This document shows, in pieces, positions 12,330-22,768 of a stretch of DNA of 64,000 nt (positions are counted from its first letter, which is position 1; each line of letters opens with the position of its first letter). The notes under the pieces are model-generated. The model searched no databases. It worked only from the letters and a program-made list of their open reading frames with translations, and was not told where the DNA came from. Position numbers and translations under genes: made by a program. The stretch lies in contig OX243811.1 of NCBI GenBank assembly GCA_945859605.1, positions 64,920,304-64,984,303 of the forward strand, written 5' to 3'. The stretch comes from Lumbricus rubellus. Its lineage: Eukaryota > Annelida > Clitellata > Crassiclitellata > Lumbricidae.

Positions 12330-12800
12330 TCTGAACACAGATCAAAACCTGCAATCAACAGGCCTACAGTAGCATACAGTACTGTGCTCACACAAAAATG
12401 AAACCACGAATATCTAAAAATGGCTACCATAGATTTCGTTTTGAAATAACTAATAAGATGTGGACAGATTTTGCTCACCAGTAGAATGTGGCCTAATAGG
12501 TCTTTAGCTCACTGTCTGACCCGGTAAGCCTGCTAATCATACCTACTACGAATGAATCTCGGCTGAGCAACTACGAATATCTCTGCACAGAGTAACCTAG
12601 ATAAAATTAATCTCTAGTTGTGCCTAGCCGTCAGCTGCTGGTTAAAGTCTGTTTTGTTGGCCTAGTTATTTGGGTAGAGACCATGCCAACTCAACGGCAG
12701 AACGTGCATTGACTGGCAGTGGACCCAACGTTTTCTGTTGTGTTGGTTGCAAGGGTTTCTATGCCGTTAAAATATGCATCGATGCAGTTACATAACTGAA
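12330..12800 (-). promoter_or_regulatory. Conserved upstream segment of P450 B
   Basis: The segment shares ATGGCTACCATAGAT, TTTTGCTCACCAGTAGAAT, CAGTAACCTA-type and GCAGTTACATAACT words, in the same order, with the upstream region of P450 A. It starts about 0.4 kb upstream of the B start codon. Unlike A, it lacks the 1.4-kb insertion. Whether it is a promoter or simply part of the duplicated unit cannot be told from the sequence. Confidence 0.4.
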
Positions 12801-13550
12801 CCTTTGCACATCTGATTATCTTTTGTTGACGTCGGCCGCGCCATTGTCGGCTGATGCCTTTTGCAATGTTATTTGCAATTAAAATAGAAGGGAGGGGCGC
12901 GGGGGCCGCCACCGTCCTGTGTTGTGAAGCTATTACAGCGGTTTAAAAAATATCTTTTATCGCCCCCCCCCCACCCCCAAAGTCGAATAAAATGCCGTAG
13001 AAATAGCTCTGCAATCTGAATGCAGTTGTTAAGACTCCAGTAGAGGCCCTATTTGTGAGGTTACTTACAAATGCGGTGGATATCATTATGTAGGCTCGGC
13101 TACATTGTACAAGGGGCATTATTGCAACTTGATTTTAAATCTCGCAAAATGTGAATAATTTCTACAAGGACATTTTTAATTTAGTACGAACTGATAAAAA
13201 ATGGTGGCAGATTTAATTTTCTCGTTTATGCTAATTAGAGGAATTGTAAGTCAGACCCAAACCAGAGGTTATGTCTAATCAAGCCAACCCTGGAAATAAA
13301 ACAACCACAAATATTGGGTCCTTATAATACTATTAAGCTCATACGCATTACCGGGTAACCACAGAGCAACTCCAAAGAATACACCGACCTCAATGTAACC
13401 TGCTTGTTTTGAGTCAATAATAAATCCATATTGGTGAAACAGAGGTTTCCCGACATGTGACACACTTCAACCTTGCAATTAATCACTTAAAGACAAAAGA
13501 AGTTTAATTTTTCCACGTATGACCGTAGAGACTGGCTTATACATGTAGCC

Positions 13551-13990
13551 CAGCGTTTCCCAAAGTGGGTTCCGCGGAACCCAAAGGTTCCGCGAGATGA
13601 GCGCAGGGGTTCCGCGAAAAGTTGTAAATAAAAAGATATTTTAGTGAGAAATTTTAATGAAATACAATACTTCAAAAGCTTCTGAAAATGCTCTGAAAGT
13701 TTGAAACAGTATCGTTATCCACGATTCCAGAGTTCTGGGTTTCAAAACAGTAGGCTATAGGCCTATAGGCCCTATAGGCCTACTAAATTTAAATTTTCAC
13801 ATAAGAAAAATTAAATTTCAACAATGGTGTCTCATCCGGCATGTAGGGTTTATATGCATTATGCAGGGCCTATATCAGTATGCTTCTCAGGCGCAATGCA
13901 TGCTTCAATGCTTTTAGTTGAGATTGAGGTTCCGCCAGAAATTGTTGCAACGCGAAGGGTTCCGTGGCCTAAAAAGTTTGGGAAACGCTG
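13551..13990. mobile_element. hAT-like MITE with 8-bp target duplication
   Basis: The left end is CAGCGTTTCCCAAAGT and the right end AGTTTGGGAAACGCTG, a terminal inverted repeat of about 15 bp with one mismatch. The flanking 8-bp repeats ATGTAGCC at 13543-13550 and 13991-13998 are identical. GGTTCCGCG blocks lie inside the left end and GGGTTCCGTGG inside the right. No coding capacity. The end sequence is typical of hAT families found in many animals. Confidence 0.9.
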
Positions 13991-14203
13991 ATGTAGCCTA
14001 TGCACAATAATAGAACTGCTCTATGCAGCTTATAAAGCTAACGCATGGTGTCCAAAAATTTAGAAAACACTGTGCGAGGCTATACTTAAACATTGAGTGC
14101 TGAACTCTGTATCGACAGCCATAACAACTTTTGGAGTCATTTCCGATGGCCTAGTTGTAACCATAGTAATAGATTAAATTATTGTTTGCGGTGGTGGTTA
14201 GGC

Positions 14204-15428
14204 CTATCCTTGTCGTTGTCTTGGAAGGAGACGCATTTGAATCGCAGGTGGTACGAGGACGAATCCTTGCGATGCGTCTGCTGTGTCGTCCACCTTTTGA
14301 ACTCCTGTCGGTGGTTCAATGATGAAGCGTTGAACAAGAGCGCCCAAGAAGACGAACAACTCATGACGAGCCAACACCTCCCCAGGACACGAACGCTTTC
14401 CTGCGCAAAGAAACACGTATATCGCATGTCCTCAGTTACACATGAAGTGTAAACCTTTATATTGGAATAAATTAACTGTTGTGCGGGCATAGGCCTACAA
14501 TAATTTTGATACACTATAGGCTACAATATGGCGACGAATAGTCTATTGATTAAGAAAAATAATTATTGGCTTTGAAGTAGGCTTAGGCTATACATAGCCT
14601 ATTGTGATAGAGACATTCGTGTGAGTCTTGAGTCAATCTCACACTCGTTGCTCTTTGCAGACTCTAAATTAAATTAATATGTCAATACTTTACGAAGTTC
14701 TTTAGTTATGTCACAATGACTCTATCGCGTCTATGGACAGCTGCTTTCGGCAAGTGCATCTATTCCTTCACCGAAAATGGAGTTCGACATCTTTCTCTGG
14801 ACAAAATTAATGCTTTGCTCTGTGCAGTCTGTCTTGGTTGTCGGACGTCGCCTTAAAAAACGTAAACTTTTCTTGACCTACTACTCCGTCGATTCTGTCT
14901 TGCTTCATCGAGTTGGGAATACAATGAGAAAATTATTGTCGACTGGATGGATGTCTTACCAATTGAGAAAGGCATGATCTGGTCTCTCAGGATTAAACAG
15001 TTGTTCGCATCTAGAAATCGCTCTGGTCTGAATTCATTTGGATCAGACCAGGTCTTTGGATCCATGTGAACACTGTGCAGGTTAGCAAGTACCTACAAGC
15101 GAAGCGCACACTGATGATGACGCCATTATAAGAGACATTTAAAAAAGACTGTAGGCGTTTATGCATGTAATGTAAACATGTGAAACATACTCTACACACT
15201 GTGACACACAATACTACACATAATTTCACTTTATTGAGCAAATACGTGAAATCCACACGAGACAGTCATTATGAACCCAAACAGTGAACTAAGGGATTTG
15301 GAATGAGAAAAAAGCCTAGGCCTATTAAGTAAGGCAGGACGGAAGTTAGATGAACTTACTAAATAATGAAAATCATAAAGACTGAATGGATGAGCGAACA
15401 AACCCGAAAATAGTGGAGGACGATATCA

Positions 15429-15485
<57 letters not shown>

Positions 15486-18400
15486 GTGACAGAGACAAAG
15501 ACAGAGACAGACAGACGACAGACATACATACAGACAGATAGACAGTTTGTGACATAGATGAAATAGATGAATGATTAGCCTAATTGATTATTTACCACTG
15601 ATCCAGCGGGTATAAAATATCCGTTAATTTCCGTGTCTGTCAGAGTGGAGTGCATTTCACCAAGAGGTTCCAGGGTTCGAAATCTCATCGTCTCGAGAAC
15701 CACCGCTTCCAAGTAGACCAGTTCGGTTTTGTCATCGATAGATGGCAGTCTCTCTCTCGGAACCACTCCGTCGATTTCATTGCGCAAACGTTCCTGAACA
15801 GATGGATTGTTAGCTAAGAGAACAAGTCCCCACAGGATAGTAGTAGAAACAGTGTCGGTACCTGCAGCAAAGAAATCCCTGATGGTGTACATAAGCTGCT
15901 CGCGGTCAAAATCAGGTCCTTCCTCAGAGATATATCTTCTAACCAAGCAATCTGTTGCTTTACCGTCATCATCATTTAGACTCTTCTCCAACTCCCGTTC
16001 GAGCAGGCTCATGAGTTCCTCGTGTGCCTTAGCTCCAGCCTTCAGGAGTTTTCCATAGTACGGAATGAATCTCGTGACTGGAGCACAGGTCAGGGCCATT
16101 TCAAAGGTTCCGAACCAATGGTCGATACACTCTCTGATCCGCCGAAAGGTTTGCTGTCTTTCGGTCGAAGTCCTTTCAAAAGCACGACCGAATATGAAAC
16201 CGGAAATGACATTGGTGACGCTTGTTTTGATAAGTTTATCCGGGTTGAATGGCTGACCTTTCATGTCCTCTATTTCAGACACCAGAGCTTCGACCTCGAC
16301 TGCGATCCTTCTATCCGTGACGTTCTTTATCCCGAATCCAAACTCCTTCAGAATGGAAAGTGTCAGCTGACGGTAGCGCTTAAAGTCCGCGTCGAAATGT
16401 TTCGTTAAGATCCCTATATAGTGACAATTTTAATTATTATCATTAAAGACATCAAGAAATAAACCCTATTTCGTTTTTATTTCAAACTCATGGCATTCAA
16501 CTCCGCGCTGCGAAGGACGCGACTGTGTAGTAGAATGTTCGGTGCCTTTGAGCCGGAAGGTTGCGGGTTCGAATCCACCTCAAGCCACTCCGTATATACT
16601 TTGAACACGTAGGGACCCTGAGCATTGAGCAAGTCCCCTACTCGCAATTGCTCATGCGTTTCGGCGTGAAAGTCCGACTCAGTGTCCACGCTGAAGTCAG
16701 GAGCGCCTCTGACTAGGCCTAGGAATCTTTAAGGATCGCTATAGAAAGTGCTCATACATAATAATATATGCACATGTAGGCCTACATACAAGAAGTGCTT
16801 CATTTTCATTTACAATAACGTCCTGAAAATTTTCAGTAGGCTATTTTTCAGATTAAAGCCGAACGTGCCGAACGTAATCATTAATTTTTTTATTAGTTCA
16901 AGCAGGCCTAGCCTACTTTATGCTGTAGCCTATTTCGTTAACACGTTGACCGGCTACACGAGTTAACGATTCATTATGATATATAAGTTGTTTCGAAATC
17001 AATTGTTCTAAAATTAAATTTTCCTTTGTTGGGCTATCAAAGCAGTGAATAACCTTTGGCGTTCTTGTTATTATGGTTTCTTTCTGCGAAGATTCCGAAT
17101 CGATCTGCAAATGTAACACCATGCTTCAGAAAAGCCTCTCGAATCGCTTCTCTGCCGTTCAACACCAAACACAACCTGCAATTATCATTGTTATTTTCTT
17201 AAATTGCAACATTGGGTTTCAGTACTGTTTCAAACCTCTTTCGTCAATAATTTATCGAGTACTGTTCAAGATCTGTAATTGCTCGTTAGAACGAGTAGAA
17301 ATAATACGGTAATTATTATCTTAGACCGAAACAGTGGTAGGCGGCCGGTTTCACGAAATAAAGTCTCCCCCGATACAAAGTCTCCCCCCGATACAAAGTC
17401 TCCCCCCGAAACAGTCTCCCCCTGGCTGAAAATCTGTTTTGGAATACATTTTTCTGGTGTAAACGTATATATAGGCCTATATAGCCTATGTTCGTGTTAA
17501 ATAACGTGTTATCGTGTTAGAAACGTAAACTAACGGTTTGATATGCTTATCTATTAATTTTATGCGACTGTAGCCGATTTCGCGGAAACATCATCGGCGC
17601 ATTCCTAAAATGCAAGTCATAAATTTAATGGTTATTATCATTGCAGTCTTTCATACAGCAACAATCATTGCTTTTTCAATTCCATATGAAGTAGTCCAGC
17701 GTGGACTAGATAGATGTCTATCGGAGATAGGCCCACTTTTTTCGAATTTTTCCACTAATAAAATTTCATAAAAATTTAATCTCCTCTCCTTGAATCATAG
17801 TAGTATTCGATTCTCACCTTCTTCTGCATCTTCATCAGGGACCTGACCATTGTCACCACTAACCATATCAACTTATCACTCCCTTGTCCTATAGTTGATG
17901 CCATCACTAAACTAATCGACCTCTCTGCTGGTCACTTCTTTTCCGCCATCAAAACTCTTGTCACCATCAAGAAGCTAATATTGCCAAGGAAACCTTTCTA
18001 TGAAACTCTAGACTGCATGCCCTTCTACCTAAACTAACCGAACGCATTGTTCCCATCTCAGGCTACCTGGCTGTTCCCTGTCCTGCAACTCATTCCTCAA
18101 ATCCACCAATCCGGTTTCACTAGACATCATTTGACAGAATAATTATTTTGCTATATAGTTTCTGTAGAGAAAACTTGTTAGGCCTACTTCTGTAAGTCAT
18201 CAACACGTTTTCTGCCTCTGTCTCCTCGACATCCCTGTCGCTTTCGACACCATTGATCAGGTCCAACTTCTCCCTCGTTTACGATATCGAGATCCATAAT
18301 GGGATTATATCTGGTATCTCTGCCACGATTCTACTCTGACTTCATTCTTACCTTTATCCTCCTGCTCCTACACCGTCAGAAACCGTTGAAAATCATTCAC

Positions 18401-19355
18401 AAAACTTCTCCTTTTTGGCGCACCTCAGCTTTCTCAATGTTCCGACCGAGGGACACGTCTCTTTATTCTCTGCACTCCACACTAATATCCTCAGAAAGTT
18501 AACAACATCTTCGTGAGTTGACATCCATCTTAACGCAGACGACAAACAACAATTCAAATGCATCTTTTCGGCACTTTCTCTTTCTCCATTCTAAGTGGTG
18601 ATCGACCTAATCGATAAATTTATGTCCTGCTGCCTACGCTGCTTCAGCACTATGAGAACCTGCAGGAACCGAATTTATAATCTTTGCCCTCCACATCAAA
18701 TGAAAAGAATTTCCAACCAATTCATGTGCCATACAAATCTTCATCGCTCGCTTAACCTCCAGCTCTCTTGTGCGCAACATTGGTAAATGCTGTCTTCAAA
18801 TCTCCGACCTCTCGCACGGCTACAGTGGGTATTGAATTATACTAACGCAGAGCATTGGAAATTGTGGGAAACCTTTGTAGGCTCAATGAACACGCCCAAA
18901 AAGAAACAAGAATTGGCGGTTAGGCTATACACTGGACAGACTGTATATGATCGACACAGTCATTGATATTCTTTTATAGCCTATGCCTATCATAATGGCC
19001 GTAAACTTAGAGTAGGCCTATGCATTTTTCTACAAAATTGCGCGATAATCAGGTTAGCCTAATATGCTTTCCTGCCAGAGGTCAGCATAACATCGAGTTA
19101 GTTTAAACTTATTTTCGCTTACCTTCTGCCAATATAGAATCCGAACACTGGTCCCAGTTGTTCTGCCTTTCTCCTGAAATGCTCTGGAAGATTAGCGAAG
19201 TCTCTTATGAACGGAATTGAACCAATGAGAGGCAGCGACGGCAAACAGGGTGGAAGAGGTCGAGTACGACCTTGGGAATTTCCACGCAGCTGACGGAGGA
19301 AGACGTAAAAGAGAACGGACCCCAAGAGAAAAACGAACACCTCTGCAAGAGTCAT
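14204..19355 (-). CDS. Cytochrome P450, CYP2-clan-like (array gene C)
   Basis: A predicted ER haem monooxygenase of unknown substrate. Coding exons are 19355-19123, 17175-17054, 16413-15596, 15092-14960 and 14400-14204: 1503 nt, 500 residues, with the same phases as the other copies. It shows [13 protein letters not shown] with the membrane anchor, the [10 protein letters not shown] hinge, DFKRYR in the C-helix, AGTDTVS in the I-helix, ETMR, FRPERF and FSIGKRSCPG with haem Cys at about 440. Intron 1 is much the longest of the array (1.95 kb) because it holds a decayed LINE. The exon 2 donor is GTTATT, weaker than in its paralogues, so splicing there may be less efficient. Introns 2 and 3 hold a SINE and a polypurine/ACAG microsatellite. 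Confidence 0.92.
15432..15545. repeat. (AG)n/(ACAG)n microsatellite in P450 C intron 3
   Basis: A run of AG dinucleotides passes into ACAG tetranucleotides and then a degenerate mixture. The purine bias is on the plus strand. It lies about 50 bp downstream, in transcript direction, of exon 3 of gene C. Confidence 0.95.
16495..16750 (+). mobile_element. tRNA-derived SINE in P450 C intron 2
   Basis: The box-B-like motif GGTTCGAATCC lies at 16566-16576. GAGCGCCTCTGACTAG and ATCTTTAAGG near the 3' end match the copy at 10865-11105 in gene B. Same family, same orientation and same intron position as in B. Confidence 0.7.
17362..17420. repeat. Short tandem repeat, AAAGTCTCCCCCCGATAC unit
   Basis: About three and a half copies of an 18-19-bp unit with C-runs lie in intron 1 of P450 C. 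No function is evident. Confidence 0.75.
17800..18800 (+). mobile_element. Decayed LINE reverse transcriptase in P450 C intron 1
   Basis: Piecewise plus-strand translation shows reverse-transcriptase landmarks in the expected order: VAFDTIDQVQLLPRLR (palm aspartate region), GISATIL, NVPTEGHVSLFSALHTNIL, and VDIHLNADDKQQF in place of the usual YADD block. Frameshifts and stops are frequent. It is a CR1/L2-like remnant in opposite orientation to its host gene. Confidence 0.65.
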
Positions 19356-19440
19356 CTTGCAACCTAGAAGACACCAGCCTTGTTCAAACTAATTGTCATA
19401 TACTTGGTTTTAATGGGTGGGGGCGGTGGCATATACCCCG

Positions 19441-19590
19441 CAGTCAATCGAGTTGATCGATCGAGTCGATCATAACTCGGTCAAGCCGAGTCGATCGAAA
19501 ATCGTCGACTCGATCGACTTGTAAGTCGAGTCGGTCGTTGGTTCTGCTAAGTCGAGTCGATCATTATTGCCTCGACTTGACTCGACTTAG
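19441..19590. repeat. TCGA/GATC-rich irregular repeat cluster
   Basis: The stretch is composed largely of overlapping palindromic words such as TCGAGTCGATCG, GACTCGATCGACTTG and CGACTTGACTCGACTTAG. It lies 85-235 bp upstream of the P450 C start codon. It could be a degenerate minisatellite or a cluster of binding sites; the sequence does not decide. Confidence 0.6.
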
Positions 19591-19973
19591 ATATATTTTA
19601 CTAGCTATTTCTTGCAGGTAGGCCTAAGTTAGGCCTACATAGAGTAGCATAGTGATTCTTCTTGATATTGACGCAATTCCCAGTTAGCACACAAATTATG
19701 GACTATTTTAGAGATGACGGCTTCACAGCTTTGCGGTAAAAATGGAGATATATCAAGATGCATGAATGAAAGAGTGCCTTAGTTTATGGAAATTCCAGCT
19801 CTACATTCATTACAGACGATCTCAAACGTTTGAAAGTCTATAGAGCCTACGCAGAACAGGACTAATGCATTGACTTCTCACTCTGATATGTGGCAAAATT
19901 TTGACCCACATTAGCCTACGGCGAGTGTTAACGAGAGCGGTAGCTGACGCACATGTATACGATTCACGTATGG

Positions 19974-20463
19974 CAGTGGCGGATCCAGGGGGGCCAATCC
20001 GGCCATGGCCCCCCCCCATTGAAAACTGCCATGGGACGTGGCCCCCCCCATTTGGTCTGAAATTAGCAATGCGAATATGGGTGTAATGGATATTGGCCCC
20101 CCCTATTTTGGAAAATTGTATGGGACGTGGCCCCCGTTCGATGATTTCCAAGGTGAGGACTAAAAAAATGTTTTAAAAAAGTCATCAACTTTTTTGGCGA
20201 ATGAAATGGTATGATTTTCCCGAAAATTTTGGCTGATGACTAAAAAAAAGGTCATCAACTTTTTTGGCGGATGAAATGGTATGATTTTCCCGAAAATTTT
20301 GGCTGATGACTAAAAAAAAAAGTCATCAACTTTTTTGGCGGATGAAATGGTATGATTTTCGCAAAATTTTTGGCAGATGACTGTTTTAAAAAAATTCTCC
20401 TTTTTCACATCCCAGATCTAAGATTTTGCCCCCCCCCTTGAAACAGTTCTAGATCCGCCACTG
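19974..20463. mobile_element. hAT-like MITE with internal 64-bp repeats
   Basis: The terminal inverted repeat CAGTGGCGGATC is perfect over 12 bp. Identical 8-bp duplications ACGTATGG flank it (19966-19973 and 20464-20471). The interior carries about three copies of a roughly 64-bp unit containing GATGAAATGGTATGATTTTC. C-rich runs lie near both ends. Non-coding; ends and duplication length fit hAT. Confidence 0.93.
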
Positions 20464-21045
20464 ACGTATGGGTATATAATAATAATATTGGGCCTACCTA
20501 ATCGCCCTATCTTTTTTCAAAACCAAAATGCCTACAACGTTGCCTTCCGGAAGGTAAACCGTAAATGCCACGAAATGAAATGCGGTTAGCTTCATGGTTT
20601 CCTGGAATAATACTTCGCACTTTTAGCAAACTAAATGCAGTTGCATGTCTGTGAAATTCACGAATAGACTTAATCGAGGCAATGGGATAAAAGATTGCAT
20701 CAGTCGTCTGCAATTTTTGGTCATATTTTACCTATAGAGACTACAGTCTAAGTAGTCGATCGTCGGCCGAGCCAAGGCGGTCGTAGCACACTGCGAGGTA
20801 TACGATGTCGCACTGGATTAGCCTACAGTGTAGCACACTGGCATGGAGATCAGCTGAGCTGAGTTCGAATCCCGAAGCCCCCGTATGATATTATAGAGTT
20901 ATAGACGTGCTTTGTAGGCTGCTATTAGCGCCGTTGCATTAGCCTAATAATAATAATAATAATCATCATCTTTTCTTCAAGGAAACGCCTGCAAGACGCA
21001 CTGCGCTTTACATTTAGGCCTACAAGTTATGCATGTCATGTCATG

Positions 21046-21340
21046 TCAATCACCGACGTCGCTGCGCGACGGTTGGTCGCATGCATGGACTACAGCTCTC
21101 CACTGCCTCCTATCGCGTGCAGCGGCGAGAAGATTGGATCCGGAAAGACGGGACCAAGCAAGAATGTTGTCAATCCAGCTAATACGCGGTCTACCCTTGC
21201 GTCGACAACCTTCCACGTGACCCAGCATAATGGCTTTTTCCACGCAATCCTGGGGAATCCTGATGGTATGACCGAAATAGGAGAGTTTGCGAGCCTTAAT
21301 GGAACCCAAGAGCTCTGGTGAAGTTCCGGCAAGCCGATAA
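21046..21340 (-). mobile_element. LINE remnant, C-terminus after reverse transcriptase
   Basis: An open reverse-strand frame reads SIKARKLSYFGHTIR, then GCRRKGRPRISWIDNI and RDRRQWRAVVHACDQPSR before its stop. This combination (RKL..FGH, GRPR..W.D, DR..WR..VH) is the usual C-terminal end of one class of non-LTR retrotransposon ORF2. It belongs to a different LINE class from the fragment in P450 B. Confidence 0.75.
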
Positions 21341-21464
21341 ACCTGCTCTGTTATGCAGTAGACCTAATCTTAATTAAACTTAACTACCAACTGAGCAGAC
21401 AGCTTTGCAATTAGATGGCGCTAATAGCAGCCTACAAATCGTTGAAATCAAATCCGTCCAACGG

Positions 21465-21515
21465 GGGCTCGAACCTGCTACCTCTCGCGTGTTAACCATT
21501 ACTCTACCGCCCCCC
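21465..21515 (-). mobile_element. tRNA-like SINE head
   Basis: On the minus strand the order is GGTAGAGTAATGGTTAAC (A-box-like), then AGGTAGCAGGTTCGAGCCC (box-B-like). The context lacks a complete cloverleaf, so this is a SINE promoter region rather than a tRNA gene. Confidence 0.5.
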
Positions 21516-21889
21516 ATCATGGGAAAAGTTTGGTTTCCGTTCTTGGGGGGCTAACCCCGAGTCTGGGCCTTCTGGGGGGCTAACCCCGAAAAATGATTCC
21601 ATTTTCATGGTAAAAAGGTTGAATCTGGGCCTTCTTGGGGGCTTAGCCGCCCTAGCCCCTGATAAACTCCGCCCATGCCCCCCTCCCATTGCAGGCTGTC
21701 TGCTCTATTAGTAGTTGAGATTGATGTCAATTAAGATAACTGCATAACAATGCATAACTGTGCACTGTAACCGGTTGTGGGCTACATGTCAACCGGATTG
21801 TTGAATAAACGAAAAGCACATAAAATTATTATTAAAAGAAAGCCAATGAAAGAGTGGTTAGAGCATACCCACCAGCAGAAGACTGCAGC

Positions 21890-22400
21890 TGCAGGATGTC
21901 TTTAAAATCACTCTATTTCATTATGTGATCCTACCAGAACATTCGACTAACTCTCGAAGCAGGTAGGCCTACCACAACATACAACTAAATCTCCAATTAT
22001 GTAGGTAACTATACGAAGTGTCTGTGGGCTGCGCAGTAACCTAAATAAGTCCTTGGTTATTGGTTAACCGGTTGCAGGTCAAAGTCTATAGATATCGTTT
22101 TTTTCTGTAATAGCTCTGACTGCTCTGGCTCTAGCGACGAGACCTCCGCACCGTTATTGTGCTCAGTGGGCTCAGCTGGGACAGTCGGACTAATGCATTT
22201 TCAGCAGTTTACAGCTGCTCCAACGCTTAATTATTTTATGCTGCTGTCTGATAACGAGTCCTATAGAGTCTGGCTTTAAAGAAGTCATTGGTTCCAGTTG
22301 ATATTCTGACTTTCGGTTCTTGGATAAAAAGACAATTCTGCTAAAGATAGTTTCAGTTAGTAGCCTATTATTATACCGTTTCAATGCGCGGTCAAAGGAA
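21890..22400 (-). promoter_or_regulatory. Conserved upstream segment of P450 C
   Basis: It retains parts of the segment found upstream of A and B: CAGTAACCTAAATAA, GGTTGCAGGTCAAAGTC and CTTTAAAGAAGTCATTGGTTCC. It lies about 2.5 kb from the C start codon, pushed away by intervening insertions including the MITE at 19974-20463. The function is unknown. Confidence 0.35.
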
Positions 22401-22768
22401 TAGGATGACATTAATCATTTTTACAGCAACACCACTGGCTATTGAATGACAACAATACATAAGCCTATAATATAGGCATATACACCGTGATGCATAACAA
22501 ACAAAGCCCATAGAAAAATTGTTATAATTTCAACAATATTCAAGCAACGTCAATGAAATTCTGGAAAATTATAGCTAAATAGCAGGCAATGTAAAAAGAT
22601 TATTTGTACTCAAACTGTCCGCCTTTACCTTCTACGCATGCACGAAGTCGCATAGCCTACATAGGCCTACATATGCTTGCCATAACGATAATTATTCTGG
22701 ATCTCAAACAGCCTACCATACGAAATTGGTTGCATGGTGTCACCATGGGCACGCTCAATATCTTGCGG

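Larger units (their letters stand above)
11922..14203. other. Intergenic region between P450 C and P450 B
   Basis: This is upstream of P450 B and downstream of P450 C. It contains the B copy of the shared upstream segment (12330-12800) and a 440-bp hAT-like MITE at 13551-13990. The remainder, including a C-rich run at 12963-12976, shows no gene. Confidence 0.6.
19356..22768. other. Intergenic region between P450 D and P450 C
   Basis: It contains a TCGA/GATC-rich cluster (19441-19590), a 490-bp hAT MITE (19974-20463), a LINE C-terminal remnant (21046-21340), a tRNA-like SINE head (21465-21515) and the C copy of the shared upstream segment (21890-22400). A second possible tRNA-like sequence with GTTCGAATCCC ends near 20870. 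No gene was recognised. Confidence 0.6.

Noticed and set aside
20755..20885. Possible tRNA gene with GTTCGAATCCC
   Set aside because: No acceptor-stem pairing or anticodon arm could be built; a SINE fragment at best.
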